A DNA stretch of 64,000 nt from Pseudopithomyces maydicus (Eukaryota > Ascomycota > Dothideomycetes > Pleosporales > Didymosphaeriaceae), in assembly GCA_026873275.1 (NCBI GenBank), contig JANTUC010000002.1, positions 3,286,001 to 3,350,000 of the forward strand. Direction: 5' to 3'. The notes under the pieces were generated by a model that saw only the letters and a list, made by a program, of their open reading frames with translations, had not been told where the DNA came from and made no database searches. Shown here one piece after another: positions 35,049 through 45,535 of this stretch. Numbering within the stretch: position 1 is the stretch's first letter; each line of letters opens with the position of its first letter. Both the position numbers and the translations under genes were made by a program.

Positions 35049-37044
35049 CTACTCTCGGCCTTCCATCAAGGCCTCCAACAAAACACCCTGCCCATCTATC
35101 TGTACTCGCTTGGCGGCACTCTTCAACTCTTGTCGTAGATCTTGCACCGTAGCTACCCGTACGCCTTTCATCCAACCTCCGGGTACTCGGTCCGATCCGG
35201 ATCCTGCAGCAGCTTCTACTAGTGCTGCGTAATTCGGGGAAGGGTTGAAAGAGATACCGAGGTCCTCATCTGTTGCGAATTTATTGAGACCATTGGGGTA
35301 CATAAGAGCGGTCGAGTTGCGAGGTGCTTTCCAGCCTACAGATTGGCAGTTGTCAGTGCACCATCAGATATGGTGAGTGTGGGGATTCTCACCACCGTTG
35401 TTGAGCACTATTGTGAGTACGGGAATCTCGTATTTGCGTGCTACCCAGGCAGCACTTGAGGGGGCCGAGCACATGAAACACCCATCTCCAACGATCTGGC
35501 AGACTAGACCTAATGGTTTTCCCTCTTCTTTCAACTGCTTCGCCTCGTCTTGAAACGCAAGTTTGACTCCAAGGACTGCCCCGTTACTCCATCCTATACC
35601 CGTAGAACCACTGTTGATCCAGCTTCCTGGGCGGTCGCATTGCAGTTGATTAAATAGAGGTCGGCCATTTGATGAAACCTCTACGACAAATGTGGTATCA
35701 TTCGGAAGCGAAGTTTTTAGTAGACTGCCTATGTTGTGTATGTCTAGAGGCGCATCGCTAGAAAGCACTGGGAGAGCTGCGATCTTCTCGAGACGACTCT
35801 GTTGGGCTTCGAATAATCGGTCCCAGCGACCGGCATGTTGTTCATGCTGAATGCCTGTTTGCAAAGCACTGTCTTGACGAATATGGTGTATGATCTGAGT
35901 GACAGCCTCGTAGCTATCTGCTTTCCATCGGCCATGAGCAGGAAAGAATGACACCGAAATTTGCTGTTTCAATGGGTCGAGATCAATATGATAGATCTTG
36001 GCGCTCTGGATTGGTGGATTGCGAGAAGGAATCCATGGAACGTCGCAGTCGAGGATCAGAATGACGTCTGCGTCACGTACACATTCGTCAAACCCCAGCG
36101 AAAAGCCCACAAAGGCGCGATGAGAGAAGGGTATGCTAACGTCGCCGCCCAAAGCATCATAGATCCTCAATCCTCTGATTATTTCTGCGAGATGTGCAAG
36201 TTGCCCGGGGCATTTAGGATTGCGACCAGAGTATCCGGTGATAATTAAAGGGCGTTCTGCATATACCAATGCCTCGGCCACCATTTTCACCGCATCTTGA
36301 GGAAGTGCACTTGAGCCCAAGGGTCCCCATTGGTCTTGTGGGATTGAATATGGCACGATGGTTTCAGCCAGGGTCTCCCGCGCGCTTGCAAGGTAGACAG
36401 GACCTTTTGGTGAGCTACTGGCAAACTGAAGAGCACGAACGACCATCTGTTTGATGTTTTTCCCCGTGCGGATCTCTCCTGTGAAGCGGCAATACTGTCG
36501 TACAATTGCTTTCTGATCTGGGGCTTCCTGTAACCAGTGCATATATTCATTCCGGGAGCCGGGAAGCTCCCCGGCCTCTGTGAACGGGCAGAGACCTGCG
36601 AATATGAGGATAGGAGCTCGACCAACAGAAGCGTTATGAAGACCGTGGGCAAGAGCTTGGGTTCCAACGTCCACATGGACTATGACAGCTTGTGGATGAT
36701 CGCTGATGCGTGAATAGCCGTGGGCCATTGATATGGCTGTAATCTCGGAAGGGCATGTAATAATCCTTGGGAATCGATCTGGTCGTTCTCTCTTACCCTT
36801 TATGATAGCTTCGATAATGGATGGGTGGTCTGAGCCGAGATTCACGAAACAATTCTTGACACCGCCCTGTTGGAAGGCATCAGTTTATAATCGGAACATA
36901 TGGGCACGAATAACGAACCTCCCATAGGGCCTCGAAGAGCGCAAAGGCCGTCGTGTATCTGAAGCTATCGTTAGTGAAGGTTGCGATAAGGCTGTAGACG
37001 GCCACAGCTGTAGATACAAGCACGTACTCAGTGGGTGGAGCCAT
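35049..37044 (-). CDS. Thiamine diphosphate-dependent carboligase/decarboxylase (acetolactate synthase-like)
   Basis: Exons complement(35049..35335, 35393..36866, 36919..37044), 628 residues. Introns are GTTCGT...CCAACAG and GTGAGA...CTGTAG. The N-terminal PYR domain includes FVNLGSDHPSIIEAI and the cofactor-activating Glu in ITCPSEITAISMAHGYSR. The C-terminal PP domain has the ThDP/Mg motif GDGCFMC followed after about 26 residues by NNGGWKAP. The central domain is present, so the protein is full length. It is not a housekeeping acetolactate synthase: there is no mitochondrial targeting peptide and the exon-1 N-terminus is hydrophobic (YVLVSTAVAVYSLIATF). Enzymes of this type decarboxylate 2-oxo acids and join the acyl anion to aldehydes or ketones. 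It is transcribed in the same direction as the adjacent RiPP precursor. Confidence 0.9.
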
Positions 37045-37622
37045 TGTTATAAGTGGGTGTAGGTCAGGTCGAAGGCACGAGGACATCTGTAGATTTACAT
37101 GTACATATATATCTGGCCTGAGAGACAAGCGAGTCCGGAATAAAGTGAGAGAAACATGAATTCACGTGTTGCAGGACTTCGCCGCCTTGTGTCACGTATG
37201 ATGCGGCAGGTGGGGTACCGTCAGGTGGGTGGGACAGTGCATGCACATGTGCACGGACGGGCGTTACAAATAAGGCAACAGCGGTTAGTCAGGTGGGCTG
37301 GTCCAAAGTCATGAGTGTTTGGTGTTGAGAAAAATCCAGATGGAGCTGATATCAGGGCTTTGCACCAATCTTCGCCTCATAATTTCTAGGCTTTGTCTGC
37401 ATACGGCCCACAAATACTTCCATTCAATGTTCACGGGGTGGCCCTATATGGATCTCGCATGAAGAAGCAATACATCAACCAAAACAAAAATTGTCCGACT
37501 CAGTATCTTCCTGAATGTAACGAATGTCCAAAGTACTCTTTTCTGCATGATAGTGACAGACTCACCGAATCGATTTGCGACCACTCAGTCATTCTCACTT
37601 CACTACTTGTGTCTGGCCACAA
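37045..37622. other. Intergenic region ThDP gene to RiPP precursor
   Basis: 578 bp holding the ThDP enzyme promoter and the 3' end of the precursor gene. An open frame on the plus strand across it has no ATG in good context and no similarity. Not called. Confidence 0.45.
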
Positions 37623-37987
37623 TCAAACATTTACTGCATAGGATGATTTTTCTGGATTACGATTGACGTCCAGAATCGTATCAATCTCGAAGTTGGTTCT
37701 CTTTTCCGGTGCAGCGTAGGAGGACTTTTCGGGGTTGCGGTTGACGTCGAGGATAGTATCGATCTCAAAATTGGTTCTCTTCTCTGTAGTCGCATACGAA
37801 GACTTCTCGGGGTTGCGATTGACGTCGAGAATTGTATCTATCTCAAAGTTTGTTCTCTTAACATTGCCTATATCTGGTGTAAGAACATTATCACATCGGT
37901 GATGGAGGGCTTGGTACCAATCGGTTTGGCTACGGGGGCGGCCGCAGTAACGGTAAATAGAATGAACAGCGTAAGGTAATTCTTCAT
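37623..37987 (-). CDS. Kex2-processed repeat precursor of a dikaritin-type RiPP (UstA-like)
   Basis: Exons complement(37623..37873, 37918..37987), 106 residues. The first exon encodes a clear signal peptide (MKNYLTLFILFTVTAAA). The 44-nt intron starts GTACCA; its acceptor is CAG at 37874 (a TAG 6 nt further on also keeps frame). Exon 2 holds three back-to-back 26-residue units, each starting with the Kex2 site Lys-Arg, then TNFEIDTILDVNRNPEKSS, then a Tyr-Ala pair and a variable tail: YATTE, YAAPE and YAVNV. Secretory leader, KR-separated near-identical repeats and Tyr-starting short ends match precursors such as UstA (cores YAIG/YVIG). The mature core is therefore probably the Tyr-Ala-X-X end; this is inference. 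The divergent neighbour is a UstYa-like oxidase, the diagnostic partner. Confidence 0.88.
37626..37859 (-). repeat. Three 78-bp coding repeats of the RiPP precursor
   Basis: Units at 37782-37859, 37704-37781 and 37626-37703. Each codes KR plus 24 residues. The first 21 residues after KR, through Tyr-Ala, are identical in protein in all three, with synonymous DNA changes. The last three residues differ (TTE, APE, VNV). Confidence 0.95.
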
Positions 37988-38767
37988 TTTGGAGTCTTTT
38001 ATTGACAGTCTGTTGTATCTGTGCTGAGAGCGAAATGGTAAACAAGGATTCTCGCGTGAATACTAGAGCTTTGGTCCAAGTGGCAGTATGTATACGAAGT
38101 CCCCGCGTTCGACGGCTACCGGAAGCTTATATTGAGCTGGGCGTTTGATACTTGGCTGAGCTACCTAGTGAGCAGAAATAGCTATAGCACCGTATTTCCA
38201 CGAATTTAGGCGTCTCAGCTTGTGACCACGGTGTAATATACGTAACCTGAGTTTTCCCCTCATTCGATTGTCTTATCGTCCAATTACGAGATGATTCCAC
38301 TCAACAGGAAACTCATGCATGCCTGAGAAACCGTTTTTGATGTTTAGTTTCCCCATTGGACAAGCATGATCACCCCTCATACCCTCACTCTTGGGAGTTT
38401 CAGTCTTTTCGTGTGAGACCATTGGTTGTTACGTGTATATTGCCAATAAACACTGCATTGCTTTCGAAATCCCACCGATATAGTTCTGAGCAATGATACG
38501 TTCATGACCATCTGAAAACATGCAGGAAGAATGGCGTGACCTTGAGGGGGTTATGTCCAATTGGTTGTGATGCATCTGATCCAGAACCCGATTTGCGTCA
38601 CCCACTTCTAGTGCGATCATTCGGGTAAATAGAAGATGCCATAAACGAAGAACCAGATCCTCTCATACCTCTATACTGGCGATTTTCACAATCATTGTTG
38701 GCACTGTAATTGTTTTTGTCGTTAAATTCACTTACTAAACTACTGCTATTCTGAACATTTTTTCACC
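37988..38767. promoter_or_regulatory. Divergent promoter between RiPP precursor and UstYa-like gene
   Basis: 780 bp shared upstream region of the two diagnostic RiPP genes, so co-regulation is likely. I found no certain binding site. No fungal Zn2Cys6 regulator gene is adjacent; the nearest candidate is at 57.1 kb. Confidence 0.6.
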
Positions 38768-39668
38768 ATGGGCTCTCGAGTTTCGTATACTCGCGTCTCA
38801 ACAAGAGAAACATCTCCGCCTCTTCTTGGTGAAAAGTACGAACATGACGACACTCCAGAAGAGCGCGAAACGGGAAAAAGGCGCTCAAAGCAGAACATCT
38901 TTCATTGGATGACTCACGGGCTCAGCTTGTCCGTCATACTTGCCTTGATCTTTCACGTGTGGAGTGGGGAACCTCTGCAGCCTCGTTGTCATAGACTCTT
39001 CAATTATTATTGTACGAAACACTCACGGTGCAACATAGCTGTTCGAAAGCTGACATACCCACCCTTCAATAGCGCCTATGAGCAAAGATCTTGAGTCACA
39101 ACCTTACGTGGAAACAAGGTTCAACGGCTCTCTTTGGCACAAATCCCCATTCAAAGGTCCACCATCAAAGAGTTCAATCGAGGCATGGGACTCAATAAAA
39201 GAATTCGGTATCATTAGCGCTACAGAGGACGACCTTGTTCGAATCAACAGGAGTCATAGCCTTAAGACTGCTTCAAAGTTTCCTGAGATCGCTGGGGGTG
39301 GTTACGTCGCAATGACCATGGGCACACATCAGCTGCACTGCCTGTCCTGGCTTTGGCGGGACCACCACCGGTCTTATTTTCCCGAGATGATGAAGAACAA
39401 GGAGGCTATTCCCGAGATGTATGAGCGGCATTTTGAGCATTGCGTCGATTTCATTCGGCAGACCCTCATGTGCAACTTCGACATGGGGCTTCTTACATTC
39501 GATTGGGTCCTCGATCATCCCAACCCAGTCCCGAACACCAACTCAATGCATAAGTGCGTCGATTGGAGTGCTGCAGAGACATGGATGAAGAATCGCGCCG
39601 TAGAGGTTCCAGAAGGTTTCAAATGGGCGCAGCCAGAAGGTCAAGAAACATTGCCGTGGAATCCTTGA
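38768..39668 (+). CDS. UstYa-like (DUF3328) peptide-modifying oxidase
   Basis: Exons 38768..39011 and 39073..39668, 279 residues, intron GTACGA...TTCAATAG with a GCTGACAT branch. Cytosolic N-terminus of about 48 residues, then one membrane segment (MTHGLSLSVILALIFHVW), then the lumenal domain. The family signature is complete: LFNYYSP after the membrane helix, FNGSLWHKSPF, and two HxxHC motifs, HQLHC (167-171) and HFEHC (201-205), which are essential in characterised UstYa-type proteins. These proteins carry out oxidative cyclisation of RiPP core peptides, for example ether links from Tyr or Phe side chains, in dikaritin pathways. Known clusters often have two or more UstY paralogues. I see only one here. 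Confidence 0.93.
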
Positions 39669-40532
39669 GAGTATAGAGCGCCAGGTGTGCTGATAGAGTG
39701 GCTGCATCCGGATATAGGATTCCCGTCAGTTGCGAACAATGATTGCCTTTTTTCGAATCATTCATGTACTTCATGCAAGCTGAATGTGATATGTGTTGTG
39801 ATATGTACCGCGCTTTGCCATTTAGATCATGCGATAAGTAAGTAATTTAAGATCTTGTCAACGATTGGTGGTGAACCCATGCGCTTGGCAACGGTGGATG
39901 CAACCCGGAACCGGGCCGACGTAAGCCTTGCTAGGCAGCGCAATGAACAAATATGCCTTCTTGTGGACGGAAAACACTGGGAACATGATCATCTGAAGGA
40001 TCTGAATCATCTCACGGTCGCGCGAATTATCTTTCTTATCACATAGCAAAGCAAGAATCGAACGCAGTCGACGTTTCTATTTCCATTGCCAACAGTCAGC
40101 GACAGTGCAACTAGTGGACTCGAGACACTGACACAGCAGTGCTTGACCATAGTGACGATGAATTTGAAGATACCGTTTCCCGTAACGGGAACCACGCCGC
40201 AATGTCTCGCATCGTTTTGGAAGGTGTCACGCTGCTTCCTAGGGCAATAGGAAGTTTCGGCGCCTAAACTGTGCCTCCGAACAATTGTAACACACGTCAT
40301 CCGCGCAAACGCTCGCTGAGCTTGCAGAGCGTTTGAAGAAGAAGATCAAATGCTTGCGTGTGCAACAATGATACACGTCATAGAGAAGGATTGAAGTCAG
40401 ATGAATCTGTTTGCATACATACATAGTATCTGCAATTTTCTCGAATGTTGATAACTTGTTCTTTCCGTCGTGCCCCAAACAAAGACAAATTTATCATTTG
40501 TATCCATGATTCAAATCAAACAATCCGAGAAA
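39669..40532. other. Intergenic region
   Basis: 864 bp between the UstYa-like gene and the permease, same orientation. Short frames near 39.9-40.3 kb have no motifs. No gene seen. Confidence 0.45.
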
Positions 40533-42332
40533 ATGAAAAGTTCGTCGGAAGTAGAGAACCCCTCTTCTGAGGCCCGATCGCAGGGCGCAGAAACGAAAAA
40601 CGAAGAATTACGTCGTGACCTTTCACAGCGACACCTAGTGAGTCCAACCGCGTAAAGAATTCACCAGCGTGGCGGCTTGATGCTTATCAAAGTTTGCTAG
40701 ACTATGATTGCTATCGGTGGAACCATAGGTCCGGGATACTTCATAGGAATGGGCACTGGGCTTTCAAACGCTGGGCCTGCGGGGTTGTTGATCTGTTTCG
40801 CAGCCGTCGGCCTGTTACTATGGACAGTCATACAAGCTCTAGGCGAGATGAGTGCTTTCATTGCTGTTTCTGGTGAGCAGGCGTTTTTATCACGAGGGGT
40901 ATAGATCAGCAATTTCCTGACAACAGCTTCACAGGATCCTTCACTCACTACACCACCCGCTTCATTGATCCAGCTTTGGGTTTTGCGCTAGGTTGGAACT
41001 ACTTTCTGTTGTGGTCTGGTGTTATTGTTGCAAATTATAGTACGTTGTCGGTCAACAAAGATTTCAACACTGCTAAGCTGGTCATCTCTAGATCACCTGG
41101 CGCTGATTTTAGACTTCTGGGAGACGCCGGTGCCCAGTTGGGGTTGGATTCTCATCTTCTGGTACGTTTGCTTATTCTGGCGACGAGATTACATCAGCTG
41201 AGTTTTTCCAGGTTCTTGTTTCTCGGCTTCGGGCTGCTAGGTGTCAGAGTATTCGGCGAAGCTGAATTTTGGTTCACCCTTGGTAAAATTCTAGCCCTGG
41301 GCTCGTTTGCCCTCTGTGCGATTTTAATCTCTACCGGTATAATCGGTGGAGAGAAAATCGGGTTCAAGTTCTATCACAATCCCGGGCCCTTTGGTAGTGA
41401 CATCAAAGGTGTGTTCCAGACTTTCATTTTCGCTGCGCTTCAATACAGCGGCACCGAGATGATTGGCTTGTCTGCGGGAGAGTCAGATAACCCAGCAAAA
41501 GATGTTCCGAAAGCTATTAAAAACATCCTCCTCTGGCGTATTATAGGATTGTTTATGGGTGGAGCATTCTTCATCACGATCGCGGTCCCCTGGAGCGACC
41601 CAAATCTTTTGCATGCTGGAAGGAAAACAGCAAGCTCACCTTTTGCTATTGCGTTCACCCGCATTGGTTTACATGCTGGGGCACATGTCGTCAACGCCAT
41701 TGTGCTCATAACTCTATTTTCAGCCATCAACGGTACTCTATATGCTGGATCTCGTGCACTATATGGACTTGCGCAAGAAAAGGCAGCCCCTCGCATCTTT
41801 CTCTACACGACTAAACAAGGAGTCCCAATTGTAGCATTTGTAACAATTAATCTTATCGGATTTGTTTCATTGATAAACCTCTCGTCTGGGGCAGGGACTG
41901 TATATACCTGGATCATCTCTATGATAGGTCTAGCTACTGTTATAACGTGTAAGTTCTAGTTCTCTTCAGGTGAAGCCTTTACTCAATCACTTTATAGGGG
42001 GCATGATCTGTTTCTGCCATATTCGGCTACGTCGTGCTATGACATTACAAAAGATACCAGATTCCGAGCTGCCTTTTCGAGGGTTTCTCTGGCCATATGG
42101 TACCTATATCGGCTTCGGCGGCTCAATCTTCTTCATAGTCTTCCAAGGATGGACCTCTTTCGTGCCTTGGGACACCAAGTCCTTCTTCATGAATTACATC
42201 GTTCTAATCTTGTTTTTCATCCTCACAATCGGCTGGAAGCTCTGGCACAGGACCAAATGGGTAAAATTGGAAGAAGCAGACATGCTGAGTGGTCGTAGAA
42301 ATGCGCCTATCAGAGAACTAGAACTGAGTTGA
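40533..42332 (+). CDS. Amino-acid permease (APC superfamily, fungal YAT type)
   Basis: Six exons: 40533..40637, 40701..40872, 40935..41039, 41092..41161, 41212..41948, 41998..42332, encoding 507 residues with all junctions in frame. Twelve-helix APC fold. The first helix carries MIAIGGTIGPGYFIGMGTGL (substrate-binding GGTIGxG). FGEAEFWF comes mid-protein, then AALQYSGTEMIGLSAGESDN and the C-terminal LPFRGFLWPYGTYIG block typical of yeast/fungal amino-acid permeases. I took ATG 40533 (gagaaaATGaaa) for its context; ATGs at 40470 and 40506 are in frame. It imports amino acids across the plasma membrane with protons; specificity is unknown. Placement beside the RiPP genes could be incidental. 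Confidence 0.9.
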
Positions 42333-42907
42333 TGATTCAGCATCTCTTCATACTTGTACATAGGGAAATATGTTGCTAGCGACCAAGATCAGCTGTGATG
42401 TCGTATCGCATCCGTAATTCGTATCTCGGAGGGTCGAAGTCCGTGGCTTGGGTTGCAGCCTCGCAACGTGGGAGGGCTGCGGATGAAAGAGGGGTGGCAT
42501 TGCATCGGTCGAACAAGGATTCTTCGCAAAGACACGAAGCGTGGGTGGGATACGAACTTCCTACAGGCCACCCACAATGCTGGTGTCAGCCTATTTAACC
42601 ATTGCGCGTTGATTCGCAGTTCGGTGCCCGACGTTTTAGTGTCCCTTTCAGGCGGAACAAGCTCACACCAAGGTAATACAAGCTCTTCCCAAGCTTTTGC
42701 TCAGTGAACGTAAAAGAAACGATATGTGAAAACAGTGGGGATTTATGGTGACGTCAAGCGCACCGGCCATGTGCTGATGAGGCTTTCGCAATTCATCATA
42801 TGACACAAGCAACTATAAACATAATGCTCTCGTAAAATACACTAGCTTGGATTTTTGTTTGATTCAGGCTTCATGTTATTCCTAGAGCCATGTTGTGGAT
42901 ATGTCTC
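42333..42907. other. Intergenic region between convergent genes
   Basis: 575 bp. Two overlapping open frames at 42.4-42.7 kb without similarity; not called. Confidence 0.45.
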
Positions 42908-44411
42908 TTACAGTGATGGCAGATCTCGGTCGTCGCTCATTTCATCGCTCCCGCGGTTGGCCTTCCTCTCGCGCACTATTAATAGTGCATATAATGAGGA
43001 TGAAGCAGTCGCCAAGGCAGACATAGCTAATAGCACCGAATAGCCCGTCTTGTACCCTGGTGCATACTTGCTAAGGAAAGCAAAGGGACCGATGATACCT
43101 CCCAGGTTGCCGAAAGCTATCATAAAACCCGAACCCAACGCGCGCATTTTGTGGCCCCGAAGATTCATGAGATACCAACATACGGCGGTAGTTTGAGCAC
43201 TCATCGCCCCCATCAAGGTCAGACAAATTCCCGTATATTGTAACGAGAAATTGCGATGCGGGGTGACACGGAGCATTATGAGCCCAGTGAGCAGAATAGC
43301 GTGGCCGAACAGGACGAATGGAAGCCGCTTGCCAGTCTTGTCAGAAAAGTATGCCACGGCCAGACAAAGCCCAAAGGCAGAGGCCCACGGAGGAACTGAG
43401 CGTAGTTGAGTCTGGACAACCGTGTAGCCGAAGGTTTTTATAATCGTCGGCGTGAAGTATGCAAATGAATACACCGTGATTGTGATGGCTGGGGTAAGTG
43501 GTCAGATTTTTCTTTCTGTCTTCCTGGAAGGTGATACTTACAGAAATACATGATCGCACCCAGGTAGTTCCGGATGTCGCGAAAGAAAATGGCGAAGTCG
43601 CGAGAGGTCAAAGAAAATTTCTCGGGCTCATGGGACTTTGTCTTTGCCAGAATAAACTTCTTTTCATCCTCTGTCAGCCAGGTAGCTTCCTGGGGAAAGT
43701 CTGTCACCAGGAAGAAGGCCATGCCTCCAACGAACATTGTTGCTATCCCTTCCAAAATGAATATCCATCGCCAGTTCGCTAGTCCTCGCACACCATCCAT
43801 ATTAGCAATCCCCGATGCCAATAAACCACCGAAGGCGCTCGATAGAATGACAGAGGATATATAGACCGTGAATCTCTTCTGTGCCTCTTCGTGCTTGTAC
43901 CAGAAGCTGATCAGATAGAAACTACCTGGGAAGATACCAGATTCGGTAAGACCAAGGAAAAATCTAGTGGCAATAATTCCACTATAATTCTTCACGAATC
44001 CCTGGGCGATGACAATGATACCGAACGAGAATATGCAGATAGAAAGCCATACATGAGGACTCAATTTTTTCAGCATGATATTTGATGGAATCTCGAATAT
44101 GATGTATGGAACAAAGAGAATGGTTAGCGCAATGTTAGGCTGTCGTCCAGTCAAGCCCAAGTCTTCTGGCAGGCCCATGGTGAGAGCAGCTGATACATTT
44201 ATTCTACGTATTTTCTTAGCTGAAAGATCTAGGGCTACGATTTCAGATACACATACCGGTCAAGGAAGGCTGCGATGTAAATCAGAACTAGCATAGGTAG
44301 AACACGGAAGTCGATTTTGCGAAGAAGCTTCGCCTCGTCTATCTGTGCGCTTCCGTCTTCCTCCAATAGGCTGGTCACTCCAGGCGATTCTGTCTCGTAG
44401 GCTTCCTTCAT
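42908..44411 (-). CDS. MFS transporter, anion:cation symporter (allantoate permease/Dal5-Tna1) family
   Basis: Exons complement(42908..43488, 43542..44203, 44257..44411), 465 residues. Introns are GTATGT...TACGTAG and GTAAGT...CCCCAG (TCTGACC branch). Twelve hydrophobic segments. Family markers are FRVLPMLVLIYIAAFLDR followed by INVSAALTMGLPEDLGLTG, then LFVPYIIFEIPSNIMLKK, RFFLGLTESGIFPGSFYLI and NWRWIFILEG. Such proteins import small carboxylates or vitamins (allantoate, nicotinate, pantothenate and similar). The start at 44411 (MKEAYETESPG) is followed by an acidic N-terminus usual for the family. It closes the group of transport genes around the RiPP locus, but its role there is unproven. 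Confidence 0.9.
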
Positions 44412-45535
44412 TGTGGGGGTTTTTCTCTGGAACCCTATCGTTGTCAAGTTCTTCCTGCAGTTTCCAGGCTCGGGACCCGAGGTTATGGCTGGACAATGTG
44501 GTGAACGCAAGGCTGTCGAGAAAGGTATGTGAAACAATGCTTCAAGTGGAGAAGAAGCGCACCATGTCCTCGAGACTGAATCGATGCAAGAAGATTGGTG
44601 TAGAAAAAATCATATTCCATGTCGGTTGGCTACCTAATTTATGCCATGCGGATAAGCACCCGGACTCCAGTATGTTGGCATCAAATACAATCGCTTTCTC
44701 GGCTGCGAATCCTTAATGGAATGGAGCAAACGCCGCAGATCCTGCATGATGAAACTTGCACAAATCAACGAATTGGGGCGCTTTGCCATGCTGCAGCAAT
44801 TTCCTAAACATCGTACCACAAGCGTGCCTCGTAACAGATGCTATATATACTTGACGTTGTGTATCGTCCGTTGCTACCATGCGTTGTTATCATGCGGTTT
44901 CCGTCCATAGCAGCGATTTGTCCCTTGCGAGATATTGTACGCCACCGTCTGTTACAGGCTCGTAGGTCCGCCACTCGCGGTGCGGCAGATGGCGCACGGT
45001 TGTCCATAAGAGAAGGTGACACAGTGCCCATCTTACTATGCAAGGAAGGCTGCGGCGGTAACGAATGAAGCTGAAAAGATGGACCAACAAACTCCCAAAT
45101 ATGAATCTGTTTGCATGCTCTTTATATCGAGAGTATGCACTGTATTTACCCGGTGGTGGGCATCCCCAACCAATGTTCCGCCCCAATCAAGCACATCCGA
45201 CGCATGGTGAAGAGGTCTTTCACTCTTTACCAAACTCACATCAACAAGGATGCTTGGGCCAGTTTGATTCCGTTGCAGCGCACTGCCAGAGACTGTGTTC
45301 TGTCTCGCGGCGAGGCTGGCTCGTTGCGCATCGTTATCGTGCTGACCGGCCTACGAGCGAGGCTGGCGGTTGCCTTCGCCCCTGCGGTGTGTGCCTGGTG
45401 TGGGTGGTTCAGACCCTAGCATAGGAGCCACACATACATAAAGCTTTTTCTCCACTGGTGGCGCCTCGTTCCGCTTTTGACATGACCCACTTGCTCTGAC
45501 CTCCACTAATCTGTAGAGCCGCAGGGCGCTCTATC
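44412..45535. other. Long intergenic region
   Basis: 1.12 kb between two divergent membrane-protein genes. Several overlapping open frames near 44.8-45.4 kb in both strands have no supported start, splice sites or similarity. No gene called. Confidence 0.45.

Noticed and set aside
37393..37641. Plus-strand open frame ending inside the RiPP precursor gene
   Set aside because: Starts at a non-ATG codon and overlaps the 3' end of the clear precursor gene; no similarity.
37874..37923. Alternative acceptor (TAG, 6 nt downstream) for the precursor intron
   Set aside because: Not excluded: it also keeps frame and removes two residues. I used the first AG after the pyrimidine tract. It does not change the repeats.
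42395..42707. Two overlapping open frames between permease and MFS gene
   Set aside because: Different frames, no start context, no motif; looked like possible retroelement remnant but nothing supports it.
44600..45424. Many short frames on both strands before the rhodopsin-domain gene
   Set aside because: Consistent with non-coding DNA of moderate GC; no pair of exons joins into a recognisable protein.
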